Assembly (NCBI GenBank): GCA_025738555.1
Contig: JAOVFP010000002.1
Span: forward strand, 7,440,001-7,504,000
Direction of reading: 5' to 3'
DNA length: 64,000 bases
Source of the DNA: Cyathus striatus
Taxonomy: Eukaryota > Basidiomycota > Agaricomycetes > Agaricales > Nidulariaceae
The position numbers and the translations under genes are program-made. This document shows, piece by piece, positions 46,732 through 58,970 of the stretch. Within the stretch, counting starts at the first letter, position 1. Every line of letters starts with the position of its first letter. The notes under the pieces are model-generated. The model worked only from the letters and a program-made list of their open reading frames with translations, did no database searches and was not told the DNA's origin.

Positions 46732-49700
46732 ATGTCCTTCTTACAGAGAGCTCATGACTTTAAAATAGACAATGCAGACATGAACGAGGCTGATGTTATT
46801 AATAGAAGTAGGTATCCCTCCAAGTTTCGAGGAAGAACATGGGACTAATATCACTAAACTCTTGAAGCTTCCGATAACCGTCTTGATGGTAAGGATTCTT
46901 AGTAATTGTATACCCAAGTGGAGTAGCGATGAATAACACTCTTACAGGACATAACTTCACGGGGCTTGCTAATTATCACCAAGAAAACAAAAGCACCTCT
47001 GTGTCCACCAAAGGCAATGATCAAGTATTAACCAATACAAACATTCTAAATGTGAATGCCGGCGTAAACATCAACTACATGGAACGTAATCCTCAGATCC
47101 TTCAAGCAATTGTCGACACTTTCTCAATGATGTTTCCTTTTTTACGACGATCCAACACTCATTTACCTGAAACCACACCGATTCCGCCATCGATACCGAC
47201 CCGAGAAAACTCTACAAATGTTGTAACAGAATCTTTTGTTTCCGCGAAGGTAAGCCTGTGCTTCATCATATGGCTTGCTGAAGCTATTTGCCAACTATTA
47301 ATAGGTGAGCTCAAATATGGAAGACGGGAGAGGGATTGAGAGAAATGAAATAAACGTTGATTCGGTAGGCCCAGGGATAGATTTAATTCCAATGATGCTA
47401 AGGGATAAAATGCACAGTTTCCAAACTATGAGGCAGGGCCACTTCCCTCAGAAACCCGAGCCCTTTTTAAAGCAGCTCCCGTGAGCTGTGAAATCTACAT
47501 TGAAAAGATGCTTCCGCTTAAAAATGGTTATCCACTGTGGTTTCCTCAGCCAGCCCGAGATCTCCCATTTGAATATCGTCGTAAGGGTGTTTCGATCGGA
47601 GATGTTGGCGTTATTACACGTGGAGGCGGCTTCGATTTTCTGTTCAATGTTTTGTTATCAGCTCAGCATCCCATAAATCTTCCGGCACGCTTACCGGATG
47701 ATTTTGATTCTGCTTCACCACCAAGACTTCGTACGTTGTCCCAGGAATCGTCTAATCCTGGAGACAGTAAAATCTCCAGTCTACATATAGAATCAGATCT
47801 TGACCTGAATACAAGGTATGTAATTAGTGTTCATGAGAGGAACGCTAAAATAATATCTTTGATAGGGACATATCCTTCAACTGTAAAGATGGTAGCGCCG
47901 GGGCAATTCTTTCCTTACCTCATGGAGCTTCAGATATTGATTTAAAAAACGAGTGGCATTGGAAACAGTTTATCTTTGAAAATTCTTTGAGCTGGTATAG
48001 ATATGCTCGAGATAACTGTGGATGTGAACTGGATCGGCATTCGTTGTACTTTGTAACTGGACATATGAAATCTAAAACATGGGGAATTGCGACCTTCGAT
48101 ATAGCCTTTCCAGAGCGCAACAGTGTAATGGTAATAGGCGAATCGAGTGGTTTGAACAAACCACCTTACATTTGGAAGAAGTCTGGAGGAGCGTCATCCT
48201 TTAGATCTGGCCCTTCACCAGATCAAACCATGGAAAATGGGACACCTGAAAATCAGTGCTTATTCTTGCGTGGTTTCAAAATTTCGTTGTCGGAAGAGAC
48301 ATGGGATAAATTGTGGGATCCTACCGGTGCCAAGACTATAGCCGGGGTAGGAAAAAACCCATTTTATTCACAAAAGATTCACAAGCAAGATAAGAAGAAC
48401 TCGAGCAGTAAAGACGGAAATGGATCTGGAGCTCGGCCTTCATCTGGCCAAGAGTTTGGTACTCGTATTAACATCACTAACCTTCCGATCAAACACAATG
48501 TAAGTTCCTTTCTCATCTTATATACTTCAATTTAACATTTATTGTGTAGCCTTTTCATCCTTCAAGCGAGATAAATGATATGCTATTTTCTCAGGGACGT
48601 TATTCAAGTTTCTCTATTCGGGTAACTGATAAATTTATTTAAATAGATTCCAGATGCTCGTATTGCCGTCACACATGATAACGTATGGTGTAGACTGCTC
48701 AGTGAGGTCAGTTCAACTAAAGATCACATGCGCTGCTTAATGTATTCATGATCAACCAAAAGAGTAAATGCGATGTAAAACAACTTCGCGAAATCATAAA
48801 AACTTGCTACGTTGTAGGATTCTACGAAGGTATCATAGCTGTCATATCGAAATTACACCGAAAGAGATATATATGTTGACATTAATATTATGCAGAGACT
48901 GGTGCATCCACTTTGGAGCCAAAACTAGATGTACTATCAGCGACAAAACTCCCTTTAATAGACACCAAAGGCACCGAAATACACCATAAAGACGAAATTG
49001 AACAAGGACTGGAAGGTGTGTGGTATGTGCTAATGCTACGTTTTTCACATATTGGACTTGTAGGATCTTGTAATGAAGAGCGGTCACTCAGAGTAACTCG
49101 TCAGTAGTCTATTTTCGCCGCTCTAACCTACCCACCTCCTTCATTTGCTCATAAGCACTCCATTTAAACAGTATTCGGCGCAAAGGGGCTCGTAAAACGC
49201 GAACTCCTTAACCTTCCAGACCCCTTCGTGGTTATAACCGTCGATAGCTATCGGACGTACACAACCGCTATTTGCAGGCGGACCCTCTCTCCTACATGGG
49301 GCGAGTATTTTGATATGTGAGTTTATTCTCGTACCTCTGTATCAACCTATTCAGTGTGTTAATTACATCCTCTCTTTACCAAGTCAAGTACGTCAATCAT
49401 CCACGATCTCCATCCAAATATTCGATCACAAGAAGTTCAAACAACGGAACCAAGGTACCTCAGTCCTAATTATGACTTCCGGTTTCTGAATTGTGACTAT
49501 TGTTGTTTAGGCTTTCTGGGAGTCATCAACATTCCAGGATCTGAGGCCATAGAAATGGCGACAAGCCAAGCAGGTAAAACTCTCTTTTCATGCCATCTAT
49601 GGATTCTCACTTATCACTCATTGAATTTCCCTTCGCTTAGGTGTCATCTCACGAAAACTCACTATGTCAAGCAATAACTTATCGGTTTACGGAACGCTTA

Positions 49701-49768
49701 CATTCAGCGTTGTGTCTGCCTCCACCGAACCAGCCACAGCTAGCATAAAAACTGGTCGACTCGCATGA
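46732..49768 (+). CDS. HNF-module gene 6: ADMN cap + HNF motif + 'YPLW' family domain + Rsp5-like C2 domain
   Basis: Exon 1 (46732-46807) encodes [20 protein letters not shown]. Splicing in phase 1 to 46948 gives [14 protein letters not shown]; the glycine-rich part is replaced by [20 protein letters not shown] domain of a widespread uncharacterised basidiomycete family follows: [47 protein letters not shown]...[47 protein letters not shown]. The downstream exons join by GT-AG splices (about 48715/48768, 48830/48894, 49015/49067) to [16 protein letters not shown]. This is the start of a C2 domain like that of NEDD4/Rsp5: [58 protein letters not shown], then a TGA stop. No WW or HECT domain follows. 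One apparent single-base frameshift lies near 47480. The C2 domain may bind membranes. If the linking exons are wrong there are two genes, breaking at about 48751. Confidence 0.62.
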
Positions 49769-50589
49769 GGTCTGAGCGTGAACACAAGTTCTACTCAGAC
49801 GGCCACTGCAGATAACCCAGGTTTAGTGAAACCAAGTCATACTCATCCGTGTTTAGTTTGTGAATATGGTAGGCTAGTAGTATTACGATGAGAGACTTTT
49901 AACTTTACAAATTACACACGTACATAATTCTCTCTCGAAAATGCATTATCGGCCCAACCTTCAATGCCATTCTCGTGCTGTTTTTCTATTACTTAATTTC
50001 TGGCTCTTTCATGGCCTTCAGAGCTCGCATGGGAAGTAATTTGGAAGTAATACTTAATGTACATCGCCTTACTTATTCTGTCGATTGATACCAATGGAGC
50101 CATCAGCACGATTACCGTGTGGTGAAAATTACTTAAATCGATTACTGTAAATGATAAGTAAATGACGGACATGGGATGGGAGGAGGATTTTAGGCGCTTA
50201 TTATCACGTACATGAACAATTTGTAATCGGGAATAAGCGCTACTCACCGGTAACTAAAGGGTCTAAACCAACCAAGAAACAACCTTCACCGCCTTTCGCT
50301 CTTCGTACGATGCCTTCCATCGCCAACGGTCAACCTCAAGTCAACCTATTCCACAACCCGCCATTTACTGGCTTCAAGATTCCAGCGATTAAGCGCAGAA
50401 TGCCAGCTGCAGTGCTTGACGCTAGGAGCCAGGACAGCTCATACCACTACGGAGTCCTTACATGAATTCCATCTGACAACGCTGTCTTGACACTGTCACG
50501 CGCTAGCCTGTTCACGAATCAAAACAACGACATGGTGGAAGAGGGAACTGAGTAGCTCGAACCTGGTTTTTGAAGGGATAAAGATTTGG
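49769..50589. other. Intergenic after HNF gene 6
   Basis: Nothing supported. Minus ORF 49993-50247 lacks motifs. The sequence right of about 50560 begins a permease-relic unit. Confidence 0.4.
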
Positions 50590-51370
50590 CATTGACCATG
50601 TATGTACGTGGTACTTTGCGACTCTCATGCCTTGATTTTCAGCTCACTTACCACGGAATGTTTTGTACAACCCTTAGTGCTTAGTCTTTGCTCGTTCATG
50701 AAACCTCCTACCATCGCGCTTCGTAGAGGGAGCATTCCTACCGATTGTCGCGATGTTATGTTTTCCTTGTCATCAGGAAACTCTGCAGAGACGAAACGTC
50801 GTCAATCCTTCTGTTCTTTGACCTCGACTCGTTAGTTGCATGCACTACTTTAATGTTTACCAACGCTTTTGGTACGTCTCCCACGCTACTTTTCTACCTG
50901 CTGACAACTAAATTCCTGATCCAGGATGGAATCGTCATCTCATTGGCTGTATCAGGTCCAGCATTCCAACATTGCCATGTGGACTTACCTCGACGCAACT
51001 AAGGGTATTCGACGGAATGCAGGCGTCCTTCCATTCGTACGCCCCTTCTATATTTCCACCCTCCTCTCATTAAAGTTCCCTCAGGCAAGTGAACCAACAG
51101 CAGCAAGCGTCATTCTACGATACTAGACTCCTGCCGTATGTACGTTCCGTGTACTCTTCGTTCCTAACCGTATCCACAACTGACCACGCGTACAGAACAG
51201 TGCTAACCGTTCCCAATCTTCTCCCTGACGTTTCTGAGTACATCACTATCTGGGACTCCCATGTTGTCTTACACCCATACTCGATATTACACGCATATGC
51301 ACTCTTCTGGACCTGTATGGTTGGTAACACCCTCTCCGCTTTAGGATCGAATACAAAGCGCTGAGGTTGG
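50590..51370 (+). pseudogene. Degraded permease relic, plus strand (b)
   Basis: Same unit as 44950-45800, including CGGAATGCAGGCGTCCTTCC (51013, R-N-A-G-V) and AAGTGAACCAACAGCAGCAA (51078, S-E-P-T-A-A), then V-I-L-R-Y against V-I-L-Q-Y of the intact permease. Ends near GGTTGGTAACACCCTCTCCG (51330). Frames are broken, so ORFs such as 50745-51002 are discounted. Confidence 0.5.
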
Positions 51371-52920
51371 ATCCAGCGGGAGGTGGTGTAGGTGGGGCAC
51401 ATTTTGGTTTAGTTTCTGCTTCTGATACACGATCTCTAACGAGACATTGAGTAGAATGTGGGGGCGTTGTACATCTGCATCTTCGCTACATAGGGTACGA
51501 TCTACGAACGGTTCTATGCAGGGAAGGGACGCATATCCCGCTAGCAGAAGTGAAGTTCCTATTCGTACGTCCCTTCTATATGTTTCTCTACTTCTCACTG
51601 AAGGCCCCCTTTCAAGCAAGTGGATTTGCAGCAAGAGTCGTATGCGTAATCCTGCAATACTTGAATTCAGCGGTTGACGTAGCACATCGATTTATGCTTT
51701 ATGTACGTCTTCTTTCACCATTCCGTTCCCTCTGTATAGCTGATGTTTCGAATAGAACTGCCCCTGGTGTTTCTCGTCACCATCTGGGGCTCTGCGCTCA
51801 ACATCAAAGCATATCCACCTTCATGGTGCAGTATGAGTGGTATTACCCCATTTTAGAATGTGCAAAGTGCGTGAGCTGGATCTGGCTGAGCCCAGTGCTG
51901 CTCCCTTAACCGTCACAGTGGAGCACGTAGCTTGTTAGAAAGACCCATTTGATCCTGGGGTACGTTCAGTGTCTGCTCCGGCGCGTGATCTCCGACGGGC
52001 ATAATGGATAATGTCATATCGACATGTGTAGGTCTCCGGAGTCATGTTAGGCTGCCGTTGTATCATCTTTTATCATACCCTTTAATGCCTTTGGGAGTGC
52101 TAGTTCTTGGCACACGGCTGCTTTTTCGCACGTGGGGTATGCGCTAGTATGCGGGCATTACCTGGCATTACGAGGCATTACACGGCTGGTTATCTGCCTA
52201 TCCTTAGTTATCAGATCCATTTGATTCTGGGGTACGTTTAGTTTCTTAGATCTCCTGACGCAATCTCTGACGGAACATTCGTTGAGTAGGTTGTGATGTC
52301 ATTCCTTGTGTGGGGTATACTATCTACGAACTGTTCAGAATTCTACGCAGGGAACTGATGTATCTGATGCTGCCGGTGGAGGTGGATTTTGTGAGTCGCA
52401 ATGGTTGTAGGCGTGGGATGGTCTTGTTCGGGAGAGGATAAGGAGAGACCAAGAGTGAAAGGGGAGGAATGTGGGCTGGTAGTGGGACAGAACGCGAGCC
52501 TCAACGAGAGGCGTACGGAAGAAGGAACGTGTATTGACGAACATCACAATGGGTTCGGCGAACGTTGGACCTTCCTGGAACGTGGTTCGCTCGAGTGTCG
52601 AGGTAGACATCTGACATCACGTCTCGACTCTTATTATTGTCAAGACCACCAGCGGGTCTTTTCGGCTGTTATCCCCCAGGCACATGTTATTACACAGGTA
52701 GAGAATATAATCCTTGTCCTTAGGAGCTCCATCGGCTTAAGCGCTACAGATCCTAGCGCTAGGATTGAACGTTTCGTATGTGCGACCAAGCGCGACTCAG
52801 ACTCGCGAGTGACGAATTCAAATTGAAATATACGGGATACGTGCCTTTGCCATCACGTTCCTAACCCACCCGAACTGATTCTGTTGCTGTTCGCGTTTGC
52901 AGGCTGTCGTGGATAACATG
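51371..52920 (+). pseudogene. Degraded permease relic, plus strand (c), with permease 3' flank
   Basis: GCAGCAAGAGTCGTATGCGT (51629) gives A-A-R-V-V-C-V-I-L-Q-Y. CTGTATAGCTGATGTTTCGA (51732) is shared base for base with the minus-strand relic at about 19296-19315, followed by a similar CCTGGTGTT..CTC.TCACC..TGGG stretch. CAGGTAGAGAATATAATCCT (52696) matches the reverse complement of 12886-12905, in the 3' flank of the intact permease, so the relic includes downstream DNA. Similar words (TGATCCTGGGGTACGTTCAG at 51952, TGATTCTGGGGTACGTTTAG at 52213) show a further internal repetition. Confidence 0.5.
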
Positions 52921-55900
52921 TCTTCCCTATTTCTCTCATAACGATTGGATACTGGCAGTGATTTCCTCTGTAGGCTCTTGATCGTGAACGTCAGCCTGAG
53001 GTTTCGTAGCAGTAAGTAGATGTTTCGGTGTCCATCCGAACAACTTAATGACTGTTTGTATAGCTTTAGTTCATATACCTGCGTGTATTCAAGTTCTCTG
53101 AGTCCATGTTCGCCCGTTGGAGGGCCTTTCACGTCAGTACTGGCAATAGATGATCGAGTAATTTGAAGCTTATCTACTAACGCTTAACGTATTCAGCTCT
53201 TAGGTCCTGTACACGCAATAGCATGCGTTTTCCAAGTAAACTCCCGTATCAGATCTCGTACACGTTCCTACTGGAGGTACTACCCTTGCAAGTGGTTTTT
53301 TCATGGCTCATAAACATTCGTCCCGGTGCCTTCGGTTAACTTGAAGCTCGAAGGTCAATATTCCTATCTCGAACCACGAGCCAGGGGTAGCTGGCTGTGC
53401 TTATCTACTAATGTTTCGGCATTTAGGCTTGACTTCAACTTATAAATAACAAGGCACTTGTTATCTTGTATCTCTCTTCTAGGTATGCTCCCTTCCCCAT
53501 ACCGGCAACGCGACCTAATTATCTGAAGTTAGAAGCTATTGTAACACGTGCATCCTATTCGTATCTTGAAAGTTCGTGGGTATGTTTTGGTATCTATGTC
53601 ATTCAAGCTAGAAATAACACTGACGTTTGATGAACAGAACCTTCTAAGTATAAATGTGGGTATATAACCCCTCAGCTTTCGCACTCGCTCACTCAGAACG
53701 ATACCTCCTCGACATAATCCGCTACTATGAATTCCACATCCATTGTGATCCCCTGAATCTGGTAAGGAGAGTATTAAAGACATGGAGGATTGAAAAGGAG
53801 GTGTGTCGTAGTATACCTTTACTCTTGCATCACCGTCAATGAACCTACTGCAGTACCAGCTTTATTCTAGTACAACGTATCGTCAACCCGGACCATCCGG
53901 GACCAACAGTTCTCGGGCGCTTGTTATTACCTGGGGAGAGCGCTACATAGATCCTTGTGCTTATCCCGAAGGATTTCGGCCGTCCGATGTAAGGCATGAG
54001 CTGGCTTGAGTCAGCTTGAGTCATACCGGAACCGCAAGCGCCCGGAAGAGAGACGGTACATAAGTACCCCGCCGATCGATCTGCAAAGTTTTACACGCGC
54101 TTTTCCCCAGCCCGCTCGCCTTCCCCACACCCCTACGCGCACTCACCGTCGGCATGCCACCAGCGTGCTGCATGAGGCAACATGCAACATGGTCGTCAGC
54201 AACGACATCGCTGGCTCCTTGCTCATTGTACAATCCCGACTCCCAGCTTAGGGGCGACCAGTTAGAATTAAGCGGGAAGAATCAATCCACTCCCGCCTGT
54301 ACGAATATCCTTTATCGTCAATGTTGGCGATGACTGCGGCAGGTGTTTGTTTCATATGTCGTTTTCGGCCGGCCCGAGCAGAGATAGGATATTCAAACCC
54401 GACAGCTATCATCGTCGTCCCCGATGCCCCGATGCCCCGATCGATCATATCCGCTATCGCAAGCACGTCCGCCTCTAGATATCAGAGCGGAAGAACACGA
54501 AATGCCGACAGCCTGGGGTATGCCAGGCACACGTCTGGTGCTATGGGGCATGGCTAGTGGTGGTCGGTCAAGGCCCCGCTACTGGCCAATGTTGGTGGTT
54601 GTAATAGAAGTCTAGAGTGGTGCTTAGTTGACAGTGCGACTTCTATGTAATACACTGCGCTGACGGTCGGACAACCTCCTGGTACAATCTTGCTCGTCCA
54701 TCAAGAGTCCGGACTGGCGTTCTAGGACCGCCTTGTGACCGTAGTGAACGATAGTGAATGACTGCGAGGTGGCACATGGCTGTTTCACGTCCTAGGACAT
54801 TGTCAACATCTTGCTATTGCGTCATCTTCGGCTGCAATTGCACAACAAGGAGGTTAGGAAGACGGGCGGGCTCTTGCGGCGTAGACTGCTTTTCACAATG
54901 TGTCTTGTTCCTGTGCCCCACACTGGACTGCACAGGTCCCGCTCGTTTATCAACGACATTTAATTGATTCTTGGCATCACTCAGCGTCATATGCGAGTCG
55001 TGACCGCGAGGTCAACGTCTACGGCAATACATCACAATGTCACCTTTTCATACAAGGTGTGGTCATTCTATCTGTTTATCATTTGAATACTGAACCCACC
55101 CCACACGTTTCAGTGAGACATTAGCGCATTATGTAGCACACCGACATTGAACGATAAGCAGAGTGCCTGACAATGGGTAGGCATGGAAGTCCCTCCGAGA
55201 TTACAATGACCATTATGAGACGGCTTAATGCAGTAATTCAGATATTTGACATGCTGGCATTCCCCTGAAAGAAGCGTTGAATTGCGTTTCTCGTGCCTAG
55301 GTGGTTTGGATGCTCAGGAATGATGCGGGTCACGATGAACACTAAATGATAGCAAATGATACGACCTCGGCTTCATTCGCAATCCATGTGGAGTGGGCAT
55401 TCACGGTAATTACGAGACAGCCCGAGGTATTTGGGCGCTTTCGTTAGAATTGGAAGCAGCCAGAGTTGTGAAGTGAGTCTTGAATTGTCTTCTTTCGTTC
55501 CAAGAGTTCATGCAATCGAATTATTCTGCTTCCAAAGTGAATCTGCAAGCTTTAAAGAACTTTAACTCAAGGCTGTATCGCTTCAAAATAGATCAGCTTA
55601 CTTAAAAGTTCAACGTCAAAGACTTGCGTTACAAACAATGACACATATGCTACCTTCCCCCTTCGGCGATGATGCGTCACCGTCGTTCCCTGAACTTTTT
55701 CTCCACGAAGCTCCCTAGCAGCTCCCTCAGGCTCCTTCCTTTCTCCATTTCTCTCTCTTCATCCGCTCCGACCCCTTTTCAATAACCGAACCCCACTATG
55801 GTCGTGCGACTCCGATGGAAAATTGGTTTTTGGAAAGGATCGCGATGCGCGGATCTACACATCGCCGACAAGAAGTTGCCTCAATGCCGAAAACCGGGAT

Positions 55901-56516
55901 ACAGAGCACTATCTCGCACCACAGAACTTAACCTTCCTTAATATCAATGTGTATCTGTCACTGCGACATCAACTTCTAGTCAAAAATAGCTCAGCACGCA
56001 TGTTCTCAGTGACACTTTGCAGTTAGGCCAGCCTGTAAGGTCCTTTGGAATGGGTATCTTACGCAGTTCCGAAGATATCTGATCGTGGTTTACAAGGTCA
56101 GCTTATCTCGGAACGACGGGATTACTTTAAAGCGAAATCTTTAGCGTCGGCCTACCTCCCGTCCCCGCGCTTAGTGATATCAAGGTTACCCAATCACATA
56201 GGTTCTATTAAGTATTTGGCGGTATTATGGAAGGTCGTTGGTAAGTAGGTACCCAGAAGGATGGACCTCTTCTTCTGGTGTCTTCCTGGCACTATTCGAG
56301 GGGGAGTGATAGGAGAGTCTAGTCTTCTCCGTATCGTTGGATTGGGTCAGAGAGATATCCACATCCCAGTGATCTCACCCGCGTTTGCTAATGGAGAAAA
56401 TCTATCGACCGTATCGGCTGAAGATTCCGCCAAGCCTTTTGGTCCATGTGCAAAGCCGTCTGCGCGATGGCGGACACATCAGCTCCATTGAGTCGTAAGC
56501 ACCTTTGACATGGGCA
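52921..56516. other. Long intergenic stretch, no supported gene
   Basis: Many short ORFs on both strands (for example 53529-53783, 54006-54251, 54321-54557, 55823-56026) overlap one another and carry no motif, intron structure or paralogue. I saw no clear transposon termini. The last kilobase precedes the peptide-transporter gene. Confidence 0.4.
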
Positions 56517-56525
56517 TATAAAAAT
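56517..56525 (+). promoter_or_regulatory. TATA box candidate of the PTR2 gene
   Basis: TATAAAAAT, 64-72 nt upstream of the ATG at 56589. Because a TATA box lies just inside the longer ORF that opens at 56505, I chose the downstream ATG as start. Confidence 0.6.
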
Positions 56526-56588
56526 CGAGACGGAGCTTTTCAGTTTTTCTTTACGTCTCTCGTTCAAGAACGTATCCCCCCTCCCATT

Positions 56589-58800
56589 ATGACCACCTAT
56601 CCGGAGGACAAAGCCGTTGACAAGGCTCTTTCCAAGGTCTCCTCCGTCGAATATGAGAAGGAACACCACCTCGATGATGAAGTCTACATCACGGGTTCTG
56701 AGGGTGTCACTCAGCATGATTTAGATACCCTTCGCCATGTCGCGGATCGTCTTCCTATCACTGCCTGGTTGGTCGTCGTCGTCGAATTTGCCGAACGGTA
56801 AGTCTCTATTCCTTTGCCTCCTCACAATCACTCATCTATTACAACCAGATGGACGTACTACGGAACTACGAATGTCTTCAACAACTACATTCGTGCCCCT
56901 CTTCCTCGTGGCTCTCGCGATGGTTCTGTACTGCCAAGTGATCGTGCATCCGGTGTTGCTGGTGCGTTAGGCAAAGGGCAGCAGAAATCCTTCGCTATCC
57001 GTACTGTGAGTCACTATCTTTATCTAGTCCCTATTCTTGCTAACGAACTGGCCGACAGTTCAACACTTTCTGGGTGTACTTCACACCATGGATCGGCGGT
57101 ATCCTCGCCGACACTTTACTGGGTCGTTATAACACCATTATGCTTTTTTCCATTGTTACATTGGTTGGACACATCATTCTCGTCGCCTCCGCCTCACCTG
57201 CCGCCCTTGCCCATCCAGACACATCGCTAGGTCTCCTAGTGCTGTCGATTGTAATTATGGGTCTCGGTGCTGGGTACGTTCTTCCTTTTGTCGCAATCTT
57301 CGTATCTGACGTTGGTATAGTGCTATCAAGGCTAATGTCTCACCCATGATTGCGGAGCAGTACACAGGGAAGCTCCGCAAGGAAACTTTACCTTCTGGTG
57401 AAATTGTTATCAAATCTCCCACCCTTACGATCCAGAGTGTATACCTCTGGTTTTACGCCGCCATTAACTTTGGTTCATGCGGTGCCATCTCTGCTTCCTT
57501 CCTTGCTCGCGATCATGGTTATTGGGCCGCATACCTTGTACCTACATGCATATTCGTTATGGTACCCTTCGTGCTATTGGCTGGCAAGCATAAGTATGTC
57601 AAGACTCCTCCCCGTGGTTCTATCTTGTTAGAGGTGTGTTTTTCAATTCATTGCTTCGGATAGTATACTTACGTACTATCTGGTAGACCCTTCGCGTTAT
57701 CAGCTACGCTATGGGACCTGCCTGGTCTCTGAACCCTGTGAAGACTCTTCGTAACATGCGCTCTGATGACTTTTGGAACCCATCCAAGCCCAGTTAGTAG
57801 TCATTTTTAAGTATCAAATGAGTTGCGTCTAACGCTTGACCTTAGGCACTTATGCTGGTCGTGCTCTTCCCAAGAAGATGACATGGGACGAAGAGTTCGT
57901 TGGCGAGGTTGCCCGCACATGCTCTGCCTGCAGGGTGTTCCTATTCTTCCCCCTTTTCTGGCTTTGTACGCTTTCTTTAGTTCTGTTTTGTGATTTTTTC
58001 TTATCGGCGATATAGGCTATTCTCAGATCGATGGAAACTATGGTACCATGGCTGCTGCCATGACATTGAACGGTACCCCCAACGATCTTATCCAGTAAGC
58101 GTTCTCCCATTTCTATCATTGGATAGTAGTTAATTGTATCTTAGGAACTTGAACCCTATAAGTATCATCATCATGATTCCGATTTTCGACCACGTTATCT
58201 ACCCACTACTCCGTCGCCGAGGCATCAACTTCACGCCCATCAAGCGCATATACGCTGGGTTCTTGGTTGCTGGTCTCGCTATGGTGTACGCTTCAGTCCT
58301 CCAGGCCTATCTCGTCAGGTATTCTCCCTGCCACGATGGAAGGCCTTCGGAGTGTGTTACTGCCGACGGAGAGCCACTTCCTGCCCCCATCAACGTTTGG
58401 GTCATCTCTGGCCCCTATATCTTAGTTGGTATGGCAGAAATCTTCGCCTCCATCACCTCTTTGGAGTACGCCTTCACGAAAGCACCTCAACGCATGAAAT
58501 CCGTTGTCATGGCCTTCTCCCAATTCCAGAACTGTATCTCATCTGCATTGAACTTTGCATTGGTCGCTGTCAATATCGAGCCTAAGTTCCAATGGTTGTT
58601 TGCCTCCTTTGCCATCATTTCTTGGATATCAGGAACTCTCTTCTTCTACTGGTAAGTTTCGTTTTTTCTGCTTTATGAACTTTGTTCTTACTATGTGCCT
58701 TAGTTTCCGTGATCTTGACAGACGGGAAGCAGAACTTAACGCTATCGGGCAAGGCGACCGTGCAGGATTCGCAGACGAGAAATCTAATGATCATGCTTAA
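56589..58800 (+). CDS. PTR2: PTR2-type di/tripeptide transporter (POT/SLC15 family)
   Basis: Nine exons (56589-56797, 56849-57005, 57059-57273, 57321-57633, 57687-57792, 57846-57965, 58016-58094, 58145-58651, 58704-58800), all with GT-AG introns. A proton-coupled peptide symporter of the plasma membrane with 12 predicted TM helices. Family marks: L-P-I-T-A-W-L-V-V-V-V-E-F-A-E-R then WTYYGTTNVFNNYIRAPLP, the extended E-x-x-E-R region of TM1; FNTFWVYFTPWIGGILADT-LLGRY; G-A-I-K-A-N-V-S-P-M-I-A-E-Q-Y; FYAAINFGSCG (PTR2 signature 2, F-Y-x-x-I-N-x-G-S); FFPLFWLCYSQIDGNYGTMA; NLNPISIIIMIPIFDHVIYP. The C-terminal half contains ITSLEYAFTKAPQRMKSVVM, typical for POTs. No lesion seen; the reading frame is continuous across all junctions. 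Complete fungal PTR2 proteins are about 600 residues and this one is similar. Regulation is not visible beyond the TATA box. Confidence 0.93.
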
Positions 58801-58970
58801 TTTCACAGATGAGAAGTAATAATCATGCTTTTAATTTCATTTGGTGTATTACTGTAGATAATGATGTGCGATGGTGACGACTTGTAATACAATTTATATC
58901 TATTTTCCTACGACGTCACTGAGTTTGCATATTCATAAATAAGAACAGGTATATATTACTCGAGCCTAGT

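Noticed and set aside
48913..49768. A complete Rsp5/NEDD4 ubiquitin ligase
   Set aside because: Only the C2 domain is present; a stop follows and no WW or HECT domain is encoded downstream.
56505..56588. Upstream ATG at 56505 as PTR2 start
   Set aside because: It precedes a TATA box (56517-56525), and the added residues do not resemble a POT N-terminus.
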